Assembly: GCF_963921845.1 (NCBI RefSeq) | Contig: NZ_CAWUGZ010000103.1 | Span: 1 to 23,479 of the forward strand | DNA length: 23,479 bases | Origin: Commensalibacter sp963921845 | GTDB lineage: Bacteria > Pseudomonadota > Alphaproteobacteria > Acetobacterales > Acetobacteraceae | Direction: 5' to 3' | Part shown: in pieces, positions 15,829 to 23,479 of the stretch | How the letters are laid out: each line of letters opens with the position of its first letter | Numbering within the stretch: the stretch's first letter is position 1 | Made by a program: the position numbers and the translations under genes | The notes under the pieces: generated by a model | The model's input: only the letters and a program-made list of their open reading frames with translations | Databases searched by the model: none | Told to the model about the DNA's origin: nothing

Positions 15829-18324
15829 ATGTCTTTCGACAAATCACCCCCTATCTTAACCTCCTTAAGTCGCCGAGCTTTTTTCAAGAGCAGTGCTGCA
15901 CTTGCCCTGCTTGGTGCCATGGGGGAACCTTTGCTCAGTCATGGTGCACGTGCACAAGAAGGCAAAAAACTTACAATGTCTGGAAGTCATTGGGGAGTGT
16001 TTAGAGGTAAAATTGAAAATGGTCGTTTAACATCGGTAATTCCCTGGGAAAAAGACCCTCATCCAAATACAATGCTGCAAGGAATGTTGGATTCTATTTA
16101 TTCGCCAACACGTATAAAATACCCTATGGTACGACGCGCTTGGTTGGAAAAAGGTCCTGGTGCGGACCCAGAAGGGCGCGGCACAGGGGACTTTGTTCGA
16201 ATAAGTTGGGAAAAAGCACTTGATCTCGTGGCGGGTGAATTAAGCCGTGTTCGCAAACAATACGGTTCGCATAGTATTTTTGGCGGTTCCTACGGTTGGA
16301 AAAGTGTTGGCAAATTTCATAATTGCAGGACTTTATTGCAACGCATGTTGCAGACGACGGGGGGATCCGTTAATTCGCTGGGGGATTATTCCACGGGTGC
16401 TGCGCAAGTAATTCTTCCCCATGTTGTTGGTTCTCTTGAAGTTTATGAACAATGCACCACATGGGACGTTATTAAAGAAAATACGAAGTTACTGGTGTTT
16501 TGGGGATGTAACCCTGTTAACACCAATCAAATTGGTTGGCTCATACCAGATCATGGTGGGTATGAGGGATTGGATCAAGTTAAAAAAGCTGGTATCCGGG
16601 TAATTTGTATCGATCCGATAAACACAGAAACATGCCAATTTTTAAATGGCGAATGGCTAGCACCTCGACCACAGACTGATGTCGCTATGATGATGGGTAT
16701 TGCGTATACGCTTTATGAAGAAAAACTTTATGATAAAACATTCCTAGATAAATATACGGTCGGTTTCGAGCAGTTCTTGCCCTATTTGCTTGGACAAAAA
16801 GACAATATTCCTAAAAATGCAGAATGGGCATCTTCAATTTGTGGTATAAAGTCTAGTGTAATTAAACAACTCGCACGTGATTTTGCCAAAAATCGTACAA
16901 TGATTGCAGCGGGTTGGTCAATACAACGCCAGCATCATGGAGAACAAGCGCATTGGATGATTGTAGTTTTATGCTCTATGTTAGGTCAAATTGGTCTTCC
17001 TGGAGGTGGTTTTGGGTTTAGTTATCATTATTGTAGCGGCGGTTCTCCAACGGCTACAAGCCCTATTTTAAGTGGTATTACTGCTGGGAAAGCTCCGCCT
17101 GCAAGTGATTTACCTGCAGGTTGTGCACCTGGTTCGACAGAGTCGGCCTGTCAGCCAAAAACCAATGCTATTCCCGTTTGTCGTTTAGTAGAATCCCTTC
17201 TCAATCCAGGTAAGGTTATACAATATAATGGATCAAGTTTAACTCTTCCAGAAATTCATCTTGCTTACTGGGTCGGTGGGAACCCTTTTGCGCATCAGCA
17301 AAATCGTAATGAAATGATTCGAGCTTGGAAAAAAATTGACACCTTTATTGTACACGATTTCCAATGGACGGCATCTGCACGCCATGCTGATATTGTATTA
17401 CCCGTAACGACCTCTTATGAGCGTAATGATATTGAACAACTGGGTGATTACGCCCTTAGTCATATTGTCCCTATGAAAAAACTTATTGAACCGCTTTATG
17501 AATCTCGTTCAGATTACGATATATTTGCCGATATTTGTGATCGGTTGGGTAAACGGTACGAGTATACAGAGGGTCTTGATGAAATGGATTGGATTCGTAA
17601 TTTTTATCATGGTGCGATGATGGAATCGCGTGCAAAAGGTATGGAAATGCCTACATTTGATGTGTTTTGGAACAGTGAAGAAGCTTTAGCTTTTCCTATT
17701 GAAACTGCACAAAAACAGTTTGTGCGATATGCCTCATATCGTGAGGATCCTTTGCTTAACGCATTAGGAACGCCTTCGGGTAAAATCGAAATTTATTCAC
17801 AAAACATAGAAAAAATGCATTACGACGATTGTCCTCCTCACCCTACATGGATGGAACCCATTGAACGATTGAATGGTCCGACTACGAAATATTCGTTGCA
17901 TATTGCTTCGAACCACCCAATTTTTCGCTTGCATTCACAATTGTGTGGAACAAAATTAAGAGAAAATTATACCATCGGGGGACGCGAACCGTGTTGGATT
18001 AATCCCAAAGATGCGGAGGCTCGAAATTTAAAGGAGGGTGACATTGCCAGAGCGTATAATGATCGAGGTCAAATTTTGGTTGGTATCAAAGTGACGGATA
18101 ACATTATGCCTGGTGTTATTCGTATCAATGAAGGAGGATGGTATGACCCTCTTAATCCCAGAAAAGCAAATACTTTATGTCGTTACGGGGATGTCAATAA
18201 TCTTACGGTTGGTATTGCTACATCGAAACTTGCGCAAGCGAATTGTGGTCACACAGCGGTTGTTGAACTTGAAAAATTTGAAGGGGAATTACCTTCAGTA
18301 ACGGTATTTCAGAAACCTTCTTAA
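15829..18324 (+). CDS. torA: TorA-type periplasmic molybdenum reductase (TMAO/S-oxide reductase)
   Basis: Molybdopterin-guanine-dinucleotide enzyme of the DMSO reductase family, closest by eye to TorA, expected to reduce trimethylamine N-oxide or related N- or S-oxides in the periplasm as terminal electron acceptor. A Tat signal opens the protein: SRRAFFK (14-20), a hydrophobic stretch, then a likely cut after GARA (39-42). The mature part has YGWKS (155-159) near the active site, and GDYST with S188 as the expected molybdenum ligand. Other TorA/BisC-like blocks are VYEQ, GWLIPDHGGY, AGWSIQRQHHGEQAHWM and GQIGLPGGGFG. No N-terminal [4Fe-4S] cysteine motif is present, as expected for TorA/DorA. 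Length 831 is close to E. coli TorA (848). AGGAGA lies just before the ATG. TMAO, biotin sulfoxide and DMSO cannot be told apart here. Confidence 0.92.
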   Translation: MSFDKSPPILTSLSRRAFFKSSAALALLGAMGEPLLSHGARAQEGKKLTMSGSHWGVFRGKIENGRLTSVIPWEKDPHPNTMLQGMLDSIYSPTRIKYPMVRRAWLEKGPGADPEGRGTGDFVRISWEKALDLVAGELSRVRKQYGSHSIFGGSYGWKSVGKFHNCRTLLQRMLQTTGGSVNSLGDYSTGAAQVILPHVVGSLEVYEQCTTWDVIKENTKLLVFWGCNPVNTNQIGWLIPDHGGYEGLDQVKKAGIRVICIDPINTETCQFLNGEWLAPRPQTDVAMMMGIAYTLYEEKLYDKTFLDKYTVGFEQFLPYLLGQKDNIPKNAEWASSICGIKSSVIKQLARDFAKNRTMIAAGWSIQRQHHGEQAHWMIVVLCSMLGQIGLPGGGFGFSYHYCSGGSPTATSPILSGITAGKAPPASDLPAGCAPGSTESACQPKTNAIPVCRLVESLLNPGKVIQYNGSSLTLPEIHLAYWVGGNPFAHQQNRNEMIRAWKKIDTFIVHDFQWTASARHADIVLPVTTSYERNDIEQLGDYALSHIVPMKKLIEPLYESRSDYDIFADICDRLGKRYEYTEGLDEMDWIRNFYHGAMMESRAKGMEMPTFDVFWNSEEALAFPIETAQKQFVRYASYREDPLLNALGTPSGKIEIYSQNIEKMHYDDCPPHPTWMEPIERLNGPTTKYSLHIASNHPIFRLHSQLCGTKLRENYTIGGREPCWINPKDAEARNLKEGDIARAYNDRGQILVGIKVTDNIMPGVIRINEGGWYDPLNPRKANTLCRYGDVNNLTVGIATSKLAQANCGHTAVVELEKFEGELPSVTVFQKPS

Positions 18325-18349
18325 TTACATGAAATAAATGTACTAAATT

Positions 18350-18368
18350 CTTAATTAAACAAATTAAG
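18350..18368. repeat. Small hairpin just past torA
   Basis: CTTAATT (18350-18356) and AATTAAG (18362-18368) pair perfectly around a five-base loop, 26 bases past the torA stop. It is almost all A-T and has no T tract after it, so it is at best a weak 3' end stabiliser. Confidence 0.3.
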
Positions 18369-18461
18369 TTGGTACCTGTTACTGCTAATCAACTTCTGCA
18401 AAACATTATAGTAATTTGAATGTTATTAGTGTTTTTAATATGAACACAGTAAACGTCACCG

Positions 18462-18490
18462 TTGAACAGTCACTTTTCATAGCTGTTCAA
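18462..18490. repeat. Eight-base perfect inverted repeat downstream of torA
   Basis: TTGAACAG (18462-18469) and CTGTTCAA (18483-18490) are exact reverse complements with a 13-base loop. It lies about 140 bases past the torA stop and could act as a transcript end or a protein site; no T tract follows directly. Confidence 0.35.
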
Positions 18491-18850
18491 TAATCCCTTT
18501 AATAAATTATTTCTTTTTATCATATGCTCACAACTTTATTCGAATAAATGACTTTTCAGCAAAGCATATTGTCCTTAGTCAAAAATCTATATTGTAAATT
18601 GCTTTGCGCCCACTTATTTAACGGGGATTACCAAAATTACTTTCTTGATTGTGTGTATAATATAATATTTGCAACAATTAAAAAATTGAAGCTTTTCGAA
18701 ACGCCTCTATCTATATTCAGCAGCCATTTATGACATAAAAAAATCTACGTAATTCTTTAAACAAAAACCATAATTCTAAAAATATCTAATATTATTAATA
18801 TTTTAAAACTATTTTACACAGACTAAAGATATCGAAAACACCCCGTTAAG

Positions 18851-18882
18851 ACTTAAATGGTTTTTAGTAAATCATTTTAAGT
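18851..18882. repeat. AT-rich inverted repeat
   Basis: ACTTAAATG (18851-18859) pairs with CATTTTAAGT (18873-18882) with one bulged base, loop of 13. It sits in the gap between convergent genes and might serve as a bidirectional transcript end; evidence is weak. Confidence 0.25.
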
Positions 18883-19152
18883 TGTTTTCAGGATAAATCT
18901 TAAATTTTATTATGTCTGATATACTCCCTTTTATAAGAATATCTACAATTTTAATGTATTAAGAATAAAATGAACGATAATTAATTTGACTGTCGTAAAG
19001 AAAAAGAAATGGACGAGAGGCCATCCAGTAACGAATATTGGCTCGTAATTTTTGGGGTTTATTTGAAGAACTTAGATTTCCTATATCCATACTTAATTAT
19101 CTTATCTTTGATATAAATAAAATCCTCTGAAATTGAATGACTTAAGATTTAT

Positions 19153-20391
19153 TTATAAAAGTTTGTGCTGTAGATTTAGTCTTTTGTTTTCTAGTTCATC
19201 CGGAGTTTTTAGTAAGGGTGTCAACAGAGCACTGAGAATATAAAGACCCGCATAAATACTGATCACGCCTCCAGCACCAAGTGAAGGATAGAAAAGAACA
19301 GTAATTGCGGGGGCAATAAAGGTGCCTAAACCAGCTCCTAGATTCAGTACAGACATGGCGGCACCTTTATTGTCTGGTGCAAGCACCGAAAAAAGAGCTG
19401 AAAGTGGGATATAACCTGCCATCGTCACCCCGCATAGACATAGTACACATGCCATTACATAGAAGTTATGACCCAGCAACTGGGGGATTAGCCAGACAAA
19501 AACAAGCACCACAGCATAACTTATTCCTCCAACCCATATAATCGTATTACGCCACCCAAAGCGATCACTGAAGAAACCAAAAAACAAGTTCGCAAAAATG
19601 GCCACTATAAAAACTGATGACCACATATGTAACCATTCAATTTTTGTATAGCCAAAGCTTATTAAATAAAGTGGGAGGAAGGTTGCGAGACCATATTGGG
19701 CTACACCGTTGATTGATTTTACAATTAATCCTATTGATATAACTGGATTTTTTAAAATAGTAATCGCTTTGATTAGTTCTTGGGTATTAAATGGATGTTT
19801 TTCTTCTTCTGGTATTTTATCTTTATTGAATAGGATCGCCAGTAAAGCACCAATAATTACGAAAACCATTCCCGTCCATAGTAAATCAATCTCCCCTATC
19901 AAAGGAAGTGCTAGTGCGGAGAGCCATGGGCCGATAACGCTCAGACCGAGAGAAAAAGTAAACCAAAACCATCCTACGGCTGTTGATCTGCGAGCAATAG
20001 GAGAACTAAAATTAATCCAGACAAGAAAGGAATAAGCGAACAACGGATAACCCAACCCTCTGATTGCGTAAAACAGTATCATCCATGCCAGATTCATGCT
20101 ACGAAGGCCAATACCAATAAAACCAAAACTTCCAATTACAAAGGCAATGACACCATAAAACATTACCTTTCTGGGCCCCAATGTTTGTACCAATACGCCA
20201 GTTATCCAAGCAGCCATTGTAACGGTTACACCACAAGCAGTAAATAAACATGAAGCCTGCGCAACAGAAAGCCCCTTATCCACCAGCCAAATTGATATCC
20301 AAGCTTGTTCAACACCATCACCAATCATAAATATTGTCAGTCCAATATAGCCCCACACCAAAGTTCTGGGTAACCCTAGTTTACTAACCAC
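19153..20391 (-). CDS. MFS transporter, polyol-permease type
   Basis: Twelve-helix major facilitator transporter of the inner membrane, 412 residues. By eye it follows the polyol permease group (ribitol/arabitol transporters RbtT and DalT of Klebsiella): LVWGYIGLTIFMIGDGVE near the N-terminus, GPRKVMFYGVI after helix 2, FYAIRGLGYPLFAYSFLVW in helix 4, a central polar loop near residues 190-205 (KDKIPEEEKHP), and DNKGAAMSVLNLGAGL with FIAPAI in the C-terminal half. It probably imports a pentitol or related compound by proton symport, but the substrate is inferred. The start is GTG at 20391, with GAGG five to six bases upstream. It lies 50 bases after the TIM-barrel isomerase gene on the same strand, so the two probably form one operon. 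Confidence 0.88.
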   Translation of the reverse strand: MVSKLGLPRTLVWGYIGLTIFMIGDGVEQAWISIWLVDKGLSVAQASCLFTACGVTVTMAAWITGVLVQTLGPRKVMFYGVIAFVIGSFGFIGIGLRSMNLAWMILFYAIRGLGYPLFAYSFLVWINFSSPIARRSTAVGWFWFTFSLGLSVIGPWLSALALPLIGEIDLLWTGMVFVIIGALLAILFNKDKIPEEEKHPFNTQELIKAITILKNPVISIGLIVKSINGVAQYGLATFLPLYLISFGYTKIEWLHMWSSVFIVAIFANLFFGFFSDRFGWRNTIIWVGGISYAVVLVFVWLIPQLLGHNFYVMACVLCLCGVTMAGYIPLSALFSVLAPDNKGAAMSVLNLGAGLGTFIAPAITVLFYPSLGAGGVISIYAGLYILSALLTPLLKTPDELENKRLNLQHKLL

Positions 20392-20441
20392 AAAAACCTC
20401 TAATACTTACGCTTTAATAAATAAAAACAAGATTTTTAAAA

Positions 20442-21398
20442 TCAATTATCGTCAATTAAGCGCATTAATAATTTTTGGACTTGTATCGCGTCCTGACTAC
20501 GAATCATTTCTTCAATATTTTCCATGCCGATCTCATCAATAAAATTGGACAATCGTTCGTACATTCTTATATTTTGTTCACACTCAGCAATTGGATCTTC
20601 ACGCTCGGGAAATGTATCAAAATAGATAAGGCCAGAGAAATTAACTTGTTTAGCATAATAAATGTATTCTAACGTTTGCATTAAGTGCACAGAACCCAAC
20701 ATTAAACCATCATCAAAATGGCCGTAGCCGTCGTTCAAATGAAATCCAATAAGGCGGTTTTGCAATGATGACAAAAAAAGAGAAAACGCTGGATTTTCTT
20801 TTTTCATTATCATATGGCAGAAATCAAGGGTAACACCCAAGTTCGGTGCACCTACTTTTTCAATCAATAAGAGGGTTGAAGCACAATCTCCAATAAATGA
20901 AAAAGTGCGAGGTCCATACGGTTTGTATTCAAAGCTAAACTGTATATCGGGATTAGCAAATGTAATCCACCGTAAAGACTCGATTAAAAACTCGTAAGCC
21001 TGAAAGTAATCCTGTTGAAAAGGATAATCATAGCCATCATAGCCAAAACAGAGTGTTACAATATTCCCTTCTAAAAAACGGCATATTTCTACTGCATCGA
21101 ATGTTAACCGGATCGCTTTGTTCCTAAGATTTTTGATGGGATTGGTAAATTCGCCATTGATAAATTTTTTATCATAACGAAGGCCGATACCGCTTATTTT
21201 AAGCTGATTTTTTTCAATACAATTTTTAATCGCTTGTTTGTCTTGGTTAACAAAATGTTCCGGATAATTCAGCTCAATATGCGTAAGCCCTTTCACGTGT
21301 CCCATACGGTTGATGAGATCGTAGGTTGTCATATTTTCTTCAAATTTATGTAGCTCTGGACGAGATCGAAAAGAATCAATTTGTGATGAAAATTTCAT
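20442..21398 (-). CDS. Sugar phosphate isomerase/epimerase, xylose-isomerase-like TIM barrel
   Basis: Member of the xylose-isomerase-like TIM-barrel (AP-endonuclease family 2 fold) superfamily, 318 residues, with metal-site residues in the usual strand ends: E157 in FSFEYKP, D192 and H195 in LDFCHM, H220 and D223 in GFHLNDG, and D261 in YFDTFPEREDP. Such enzymes isomerise or epimerise free or phosphorylated sugars with a divalent metal. The exact reaction cannot be read from sequence; the polyol-type transporter and pentose-type regulator and kinase around it suggest a pentose, pentitol or ketose substrate. The ATG at 21398 has a strong GAGGT site six bases upstream. It is transcribed first in its operon, divergently from the RpiR-type regulator. 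Confidence 0.82.
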   Translation of the reverse strand: MKFSSQIDSFRSRPELHKFEENMTTYDLINRMGHVKGLTHIELNYPEHFVNQDKQAIKNCIEKNQLKISGIGLRYDKKFINGEFTNPIKNLRNKAIRLTFDAVEICRFLEGNIVTLCFGYDGYDYPFQQDYFQAYEFLIESLRWITFANPDIQFSFEYKPYGPRTFSFIGDCASTLLLIEKVGAPNLGVTLDFCHMIMKKENPAFSLFLSSLQNRLIGFHLNDGYGHFDDGLMLGSVHLMQTLEYIYYAKQVNFSGLIYFDTFPEREDPIAECEQNIRMYERLSNFIDEIGMENIEEMIRSQDAIQVQKLLMRLIDDN

Positions 21399-21489
21399 TT
21401 TTTACCTCGTATGTCTTTTTATAGAAATCAGTTTTCTGCAATCATGGAAAATATATTACTAAAAATAAAATTTATATAATATTTATGAT

Positions 21490-21503
21490 AGTAAAATTTT
21501 ACT
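21490..21503. promoter_or_regulatory. 14-base perfect palindrome, candidate operator
   Basis: AGTAAAATTTTACT is a perfect palindrome in the 218-base divergent promoter region between the isomerase and the RpiR-type regulator. Local-regulator sites commonly lie in such places, so it is a candidate operator. AT-rich DNA produces palindromes by chance, hence modest confidence. Confidence 0.4.
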
Positions 21504-21523
21504 TCTAATAAAATACCTAAATT

Positions 21524-21535
21524 ACAATATATTGT
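21524..21535. promoter_or_regulatory. 12-base perfect palindrome, candidate operator
   Basis: ACAATATATTGT is a second perfect palindrome, 20 bases from the first and in the same divergent promoter region. The sequences of the two palindromes differ, so they are unlikely to be two copies of one site; one may be a promoter-proximal element. Confidence 0.35.
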
Positions 21536-21616
21536 TTATTGCAATCAAACTGAGGCGTATTAGTTTATAAAAATGCTATTTAGCAATTGAGATTGAAATT
21601 TTAATGGTAGAGCAAT

Positions 21617-22498
21617 ATGTCAAGTAAACTAAAAGGCAAGCAAATTCCTCTTCTCGCTAAAACTTTAATTCCCCAGTTAGGCAAAAAAGAACGAACCATT
21701 GCTCGTTTTATTCAAAATAACCCCGAAAGCCTCGTAAAAATGGATATTCATGATATAGCTAACGTTTTAAATGTTAGCATGTCGAGTATTACCAAAGTTT
21801 CCAAAAAGCTAGGATTTTCTGGTTTTTATGAGCTTAAGATTAATCTTTCCAATACTACAGAAGATTTAGACGATAATGGATTACCAGCGGTTTTTCCTTA
21901 TAGCACTATGTCTGCGGAAAATATTATTGATAACACATTTCTTAGCTCAATACTTGCGCTTCAGGAAAGTCGAAATGTATTAAAATACAAAGTCATTACC
22001 GATGTGTCATCCCTATTTATCAATTGTCCGTCCTCCAACAAAATTTTACTTGCAGGTTGTGGGGGTTCAGCCGCCATTTGCGATGATTTTCATCATAAAC
22101 TGCTTAAAATAGGTATATTCTCAAGTGTTTTTAATGATAGCCATAAGCAACTTATGGCTGCGTCGCTGTTAAACAAAGGGGATATATTACTTGTTGTTTC
22201 ACATTCAGGGCAGAGCACTGACATTATTAATATGGTTACTATCGCCAACGATAATGATGCAGAAACGATTTGTTTAACCAATTACCCCAATAGTCCTTTA
22301 AGTCGGATTGTTAAATATCCGATTGTCTCAGTGGTAAAAAATAATCAAATAACGGGAGAAAACGCAGTCACCCGTATTGTGCATTTAAATATCCTTGATG
22401 CAATATTTACAATTATTACCAGCAAAACCAGTCAAGCAAGTCGTATGAAACTAAATTGTACAACCAATGCTGTTTCAGTGAAAAGAACGTTTAAGTAA
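21617..22498 (+). CDS. RpiR/MurR-family transcription regulator
   Basis: Regulator of the RpiR family, 293 residues: an N-terminal helix-turn-helix domain (about 10-80, recognition region DIANVLNVSMSSITKVSKKLGF) followed by a SIS sugar-phosphate-sensing domain (about 130-265). The SIS domain shows ILLAGCGGSAAICDDFHHKL and VVSHSGQSTDIINM, the typical phosphosugar-binding loops, so a sugar phosphate is the likely effector. It is divergent from the isomerase-transporter pair and is followed after nine bases by the broken kinase gene, the standard layout for a local regulator of a sugar catabolic cluster. No strong ribosome-binding site precedes the ATG at 21617. Repressor or activator mode cannot be told. 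Confidence 0.92.
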   Translation: MSSKLKGKQIPLLAKTLIPQLGKKERTIARFIQNNPESLVKMDIHDIANVLNVSMSSITKVSKKLGFSGFYELKINLSNTTEDLDDNGLPAVFPYSTMSAENIIDNTFLSSILALQESRNVLKYKVITDVSSLFINCPSSNKILLAGCGGSAAICDDFHHKLLKIGIFSSVFNDSHKQLMAASLLNKGDILLVVSHSGQSTDIINMVTIANDNDAETICLTNYPNSPLSRIVKYPIVSVVKNNQITGENAVTRIVHLNILDAIFTIITSKTSQASRMKLNCTTNAVSVKRTFK

Positions 22499-22507
22499 GA
22501 AATTTTC

Positions 22508-23291
22508 ATGAACTACGATGTGGTTGTTATTGGTAGTTTAAACTACGATATTTTAATCCAGCAAGATCGATTGCCGTATATTGGTGAAACTTTTATTGGA
22601 AATAAAGTATTGATGATGCCTGGTGGTAAAGGGGCAAATCAGGCGGTTCAATGTGCAAAACTTGGTCTTAAGGTTAATTTTATCGGCTGTGTTGGTAACG
22701 ATATCTACGGCGATGAAATGTTGAAATCGCTTAGAAACAACGCTGTTATTACGGAAAATATATATCGAAGAGGTCCAACTTCAGGAATTGGCCTTGCGCA
22801 AATTTTAACATCTGGAAACTATTGCGGTACGATCATCAAAGGCGCGAACTATTTACTAACAAAAGATGATATCAAAGATGATCTCTTCAAAGACACTTCT
22901 CTTGTTATTCTTCAATCAGAAATACCGTCAGAAGTCGTTGAATGCGCTATTTATAAAGCGAAAATTCATGGCTGCAAAATTATCGTCAATAATGCGCCTG
23001 CGCGATATATTCCACTAGAAGTATTGAAGAGGATTGATTATCTAATTGTTAATGAAATGGAAGCAGAATTTATGTCTGGACAAACTGTGCAAAGCGTTGA
23101 CGATGCCATAAGCTGTATTGATGCATTGCGCGGAAAAAATGTAATAGGGAATGTGATTATTACTCTCGTTGACAGAGGCCATTCCCTTTGCTGCCGAAAT
23201 TAGCGCTTATTCTATTCAGAAATATGGCGTACAAAGTTCCTTTCCAATGCTTGTCGATGTTCAACATGCGCTTAAAGGTAGAATGTCTTAA
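22508..23291 (+). pseudogene. Ribokinase-family (PfkB) sugar kinase, inactivated by internal deletion
   Basis: Remnant of a PfkB/ribokinase-family kinase that would phosphorylate a sugar with ATP. Frame one runs 231 codons to a TAG at 23201-23203. It has the N-terminal lid and substrate site, GGKGANQAV (39-47), NAPA (162-165), VNEMEAEF (181-188) and VIITLVDRG (216-224), then seven unrelated residues and the stop. From about 23175 the next frame continues without a stop to TAA at 23289-23291 and encodes the family C-terminus, including SAYSIQKYGVQSSFP. Compared with RbsK, roughly 45-50 codons are missing between the two parts, including the DTxAAGD anion-hole and catalytic-aspartate motif, so the product cannot be an active kinase. 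The RpiR-type regulator gene ends nine bases upstream. Confidence 0.88.
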
Positions 23292-23479
23292 TTAATTACT
23301 AATAGTCTCGTAACTGTTGCTTTTATTAAATAAACTGGAAACGTTAGTTGGCCATCATGTCCACTGCTATAACTGGGGATTTTTTGAAACTAATATGCTA
23401 TTGTTTGTTTAAATAATATCCTTTTATTTGCATTCTTTATTTTAATAATGAATTAAAAATGAGAATAGAAACTTAAAAG

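Larger units (their letters stand above)
18325..19152. other. Long AT-rich gene-free stretch between the tor-like operon and the transporter
   Basis: These 828 bases lie between two convergent gene groups. I find no gene I can support. An ATG-started plus-strand frame at 18548-18733 (61 codons) lacks a ribosome-binding site and any recognisable motif. A 43-codon minus-strand frame at 18959-19090 is discussed as a finding. Three inverted repeats are annotated separately. The stretch at about 18990-19080 seems less AT-rich than its surroundings and could be a remnant of an older gene. Confidence 0.55.

Noticed and set aside
18548..18733. 61-codon plus-strand frame in the gap after torA
   Set aside because: No ribosome-binding site, no recognisable motif, AT-driven composition; not convincing as a gene.
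19709..20035. 108-codon plus-strand frame inside the MFS transporter gene
   Set aside because: Antisense shadow of a clear transporter sequence.
20475..20672. 65-codon plus-strand frame inside the isomerase gene
   Set aside because: Antisense shadow of the TIM-barrel gene.
22508..23203. Reading the kinase as a complete short protein of 231 residues
   Set aside because: The last seven residues are unrelated to the family and the true C-terminus is found in the next frame, so the stop at 23203 is the result of a deletion.
23292..23479. Right-hand end of the window
   Set aside because: Looked for a gene start, repeat or RNA and saw only AT-rich sequence with no supportable feature.

Overview
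This AT-rich window has the gene style of a low-GC gammaproteobacterium. An Rrf2-controlled SUF operon, an RhlE-like helicase, a YjiN-like DUF445 protein and a TorA-type reductase would fit a Legionellales-like organism, but that placement is inference because no rRNA or other marker gene is present. No tRNA, rRNA, CRISPR array or intact insertion sequence was seen.

Layout. 268-717: a small four-helix membrane protein of unknown function. 887-2263: a DEAD-box RNA helicase. 2335-8080 (minus strand): a compact iron-sulfur assembly operon, transcribed sufR-sufB-sufC-sufD-sufS-sufT, with overlapping or nearly touching genes. An IscR-type palindrome lies in the promoter region ahead of sufR. 8243-9517 (minus): a DUF445 membrane protein. 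9644-12469 (plus): a phosphoenolpyruvate carboxylase homologue with several normally invariant catalytic residues replaced. 12544-12816: a small GlsB/YeaQ-type membrane protein. 12817-13558: a long AT-rich stretch without genes.

13559-18324 (plus): a three-gene respiratory operon. It encodes a membrane-anchored triheme cytochrome c, a TorD-like chaperone and a Tat-exported TorA-like molybdenum reductase. The cytochrome is unusual: two N-terminal dehydrogenase-type cytochrome c domains are joined to a C-terminal domain resembling the terminal heme domain of TorC, in place of the usual NapC/NirT-like pentaheme quinol-oxidising part. This is the most novel arrangement in the window.

18325-19152: a second long gap. 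19153-23291: a divergent carbohydrate module. On the minus strand are a xylose-isomerase-like TIM-barrel enzyme and a polyol-permease-type MFS transporter. On the plus strand are an RpiR-type SIS-domain regulator and a ribokinase-family kinase. The kinase is broken: an internal deletion with a frame change removed its catalytic motif, while the C-terminal tail still reads in the next frame. The module may once have imported, isomerised and phosphorylated a pentitol or related sugar, and now appears to be decaying. Perfect palindromes in the divergent promoter region are candidate operators for the RpiR-type regulator.
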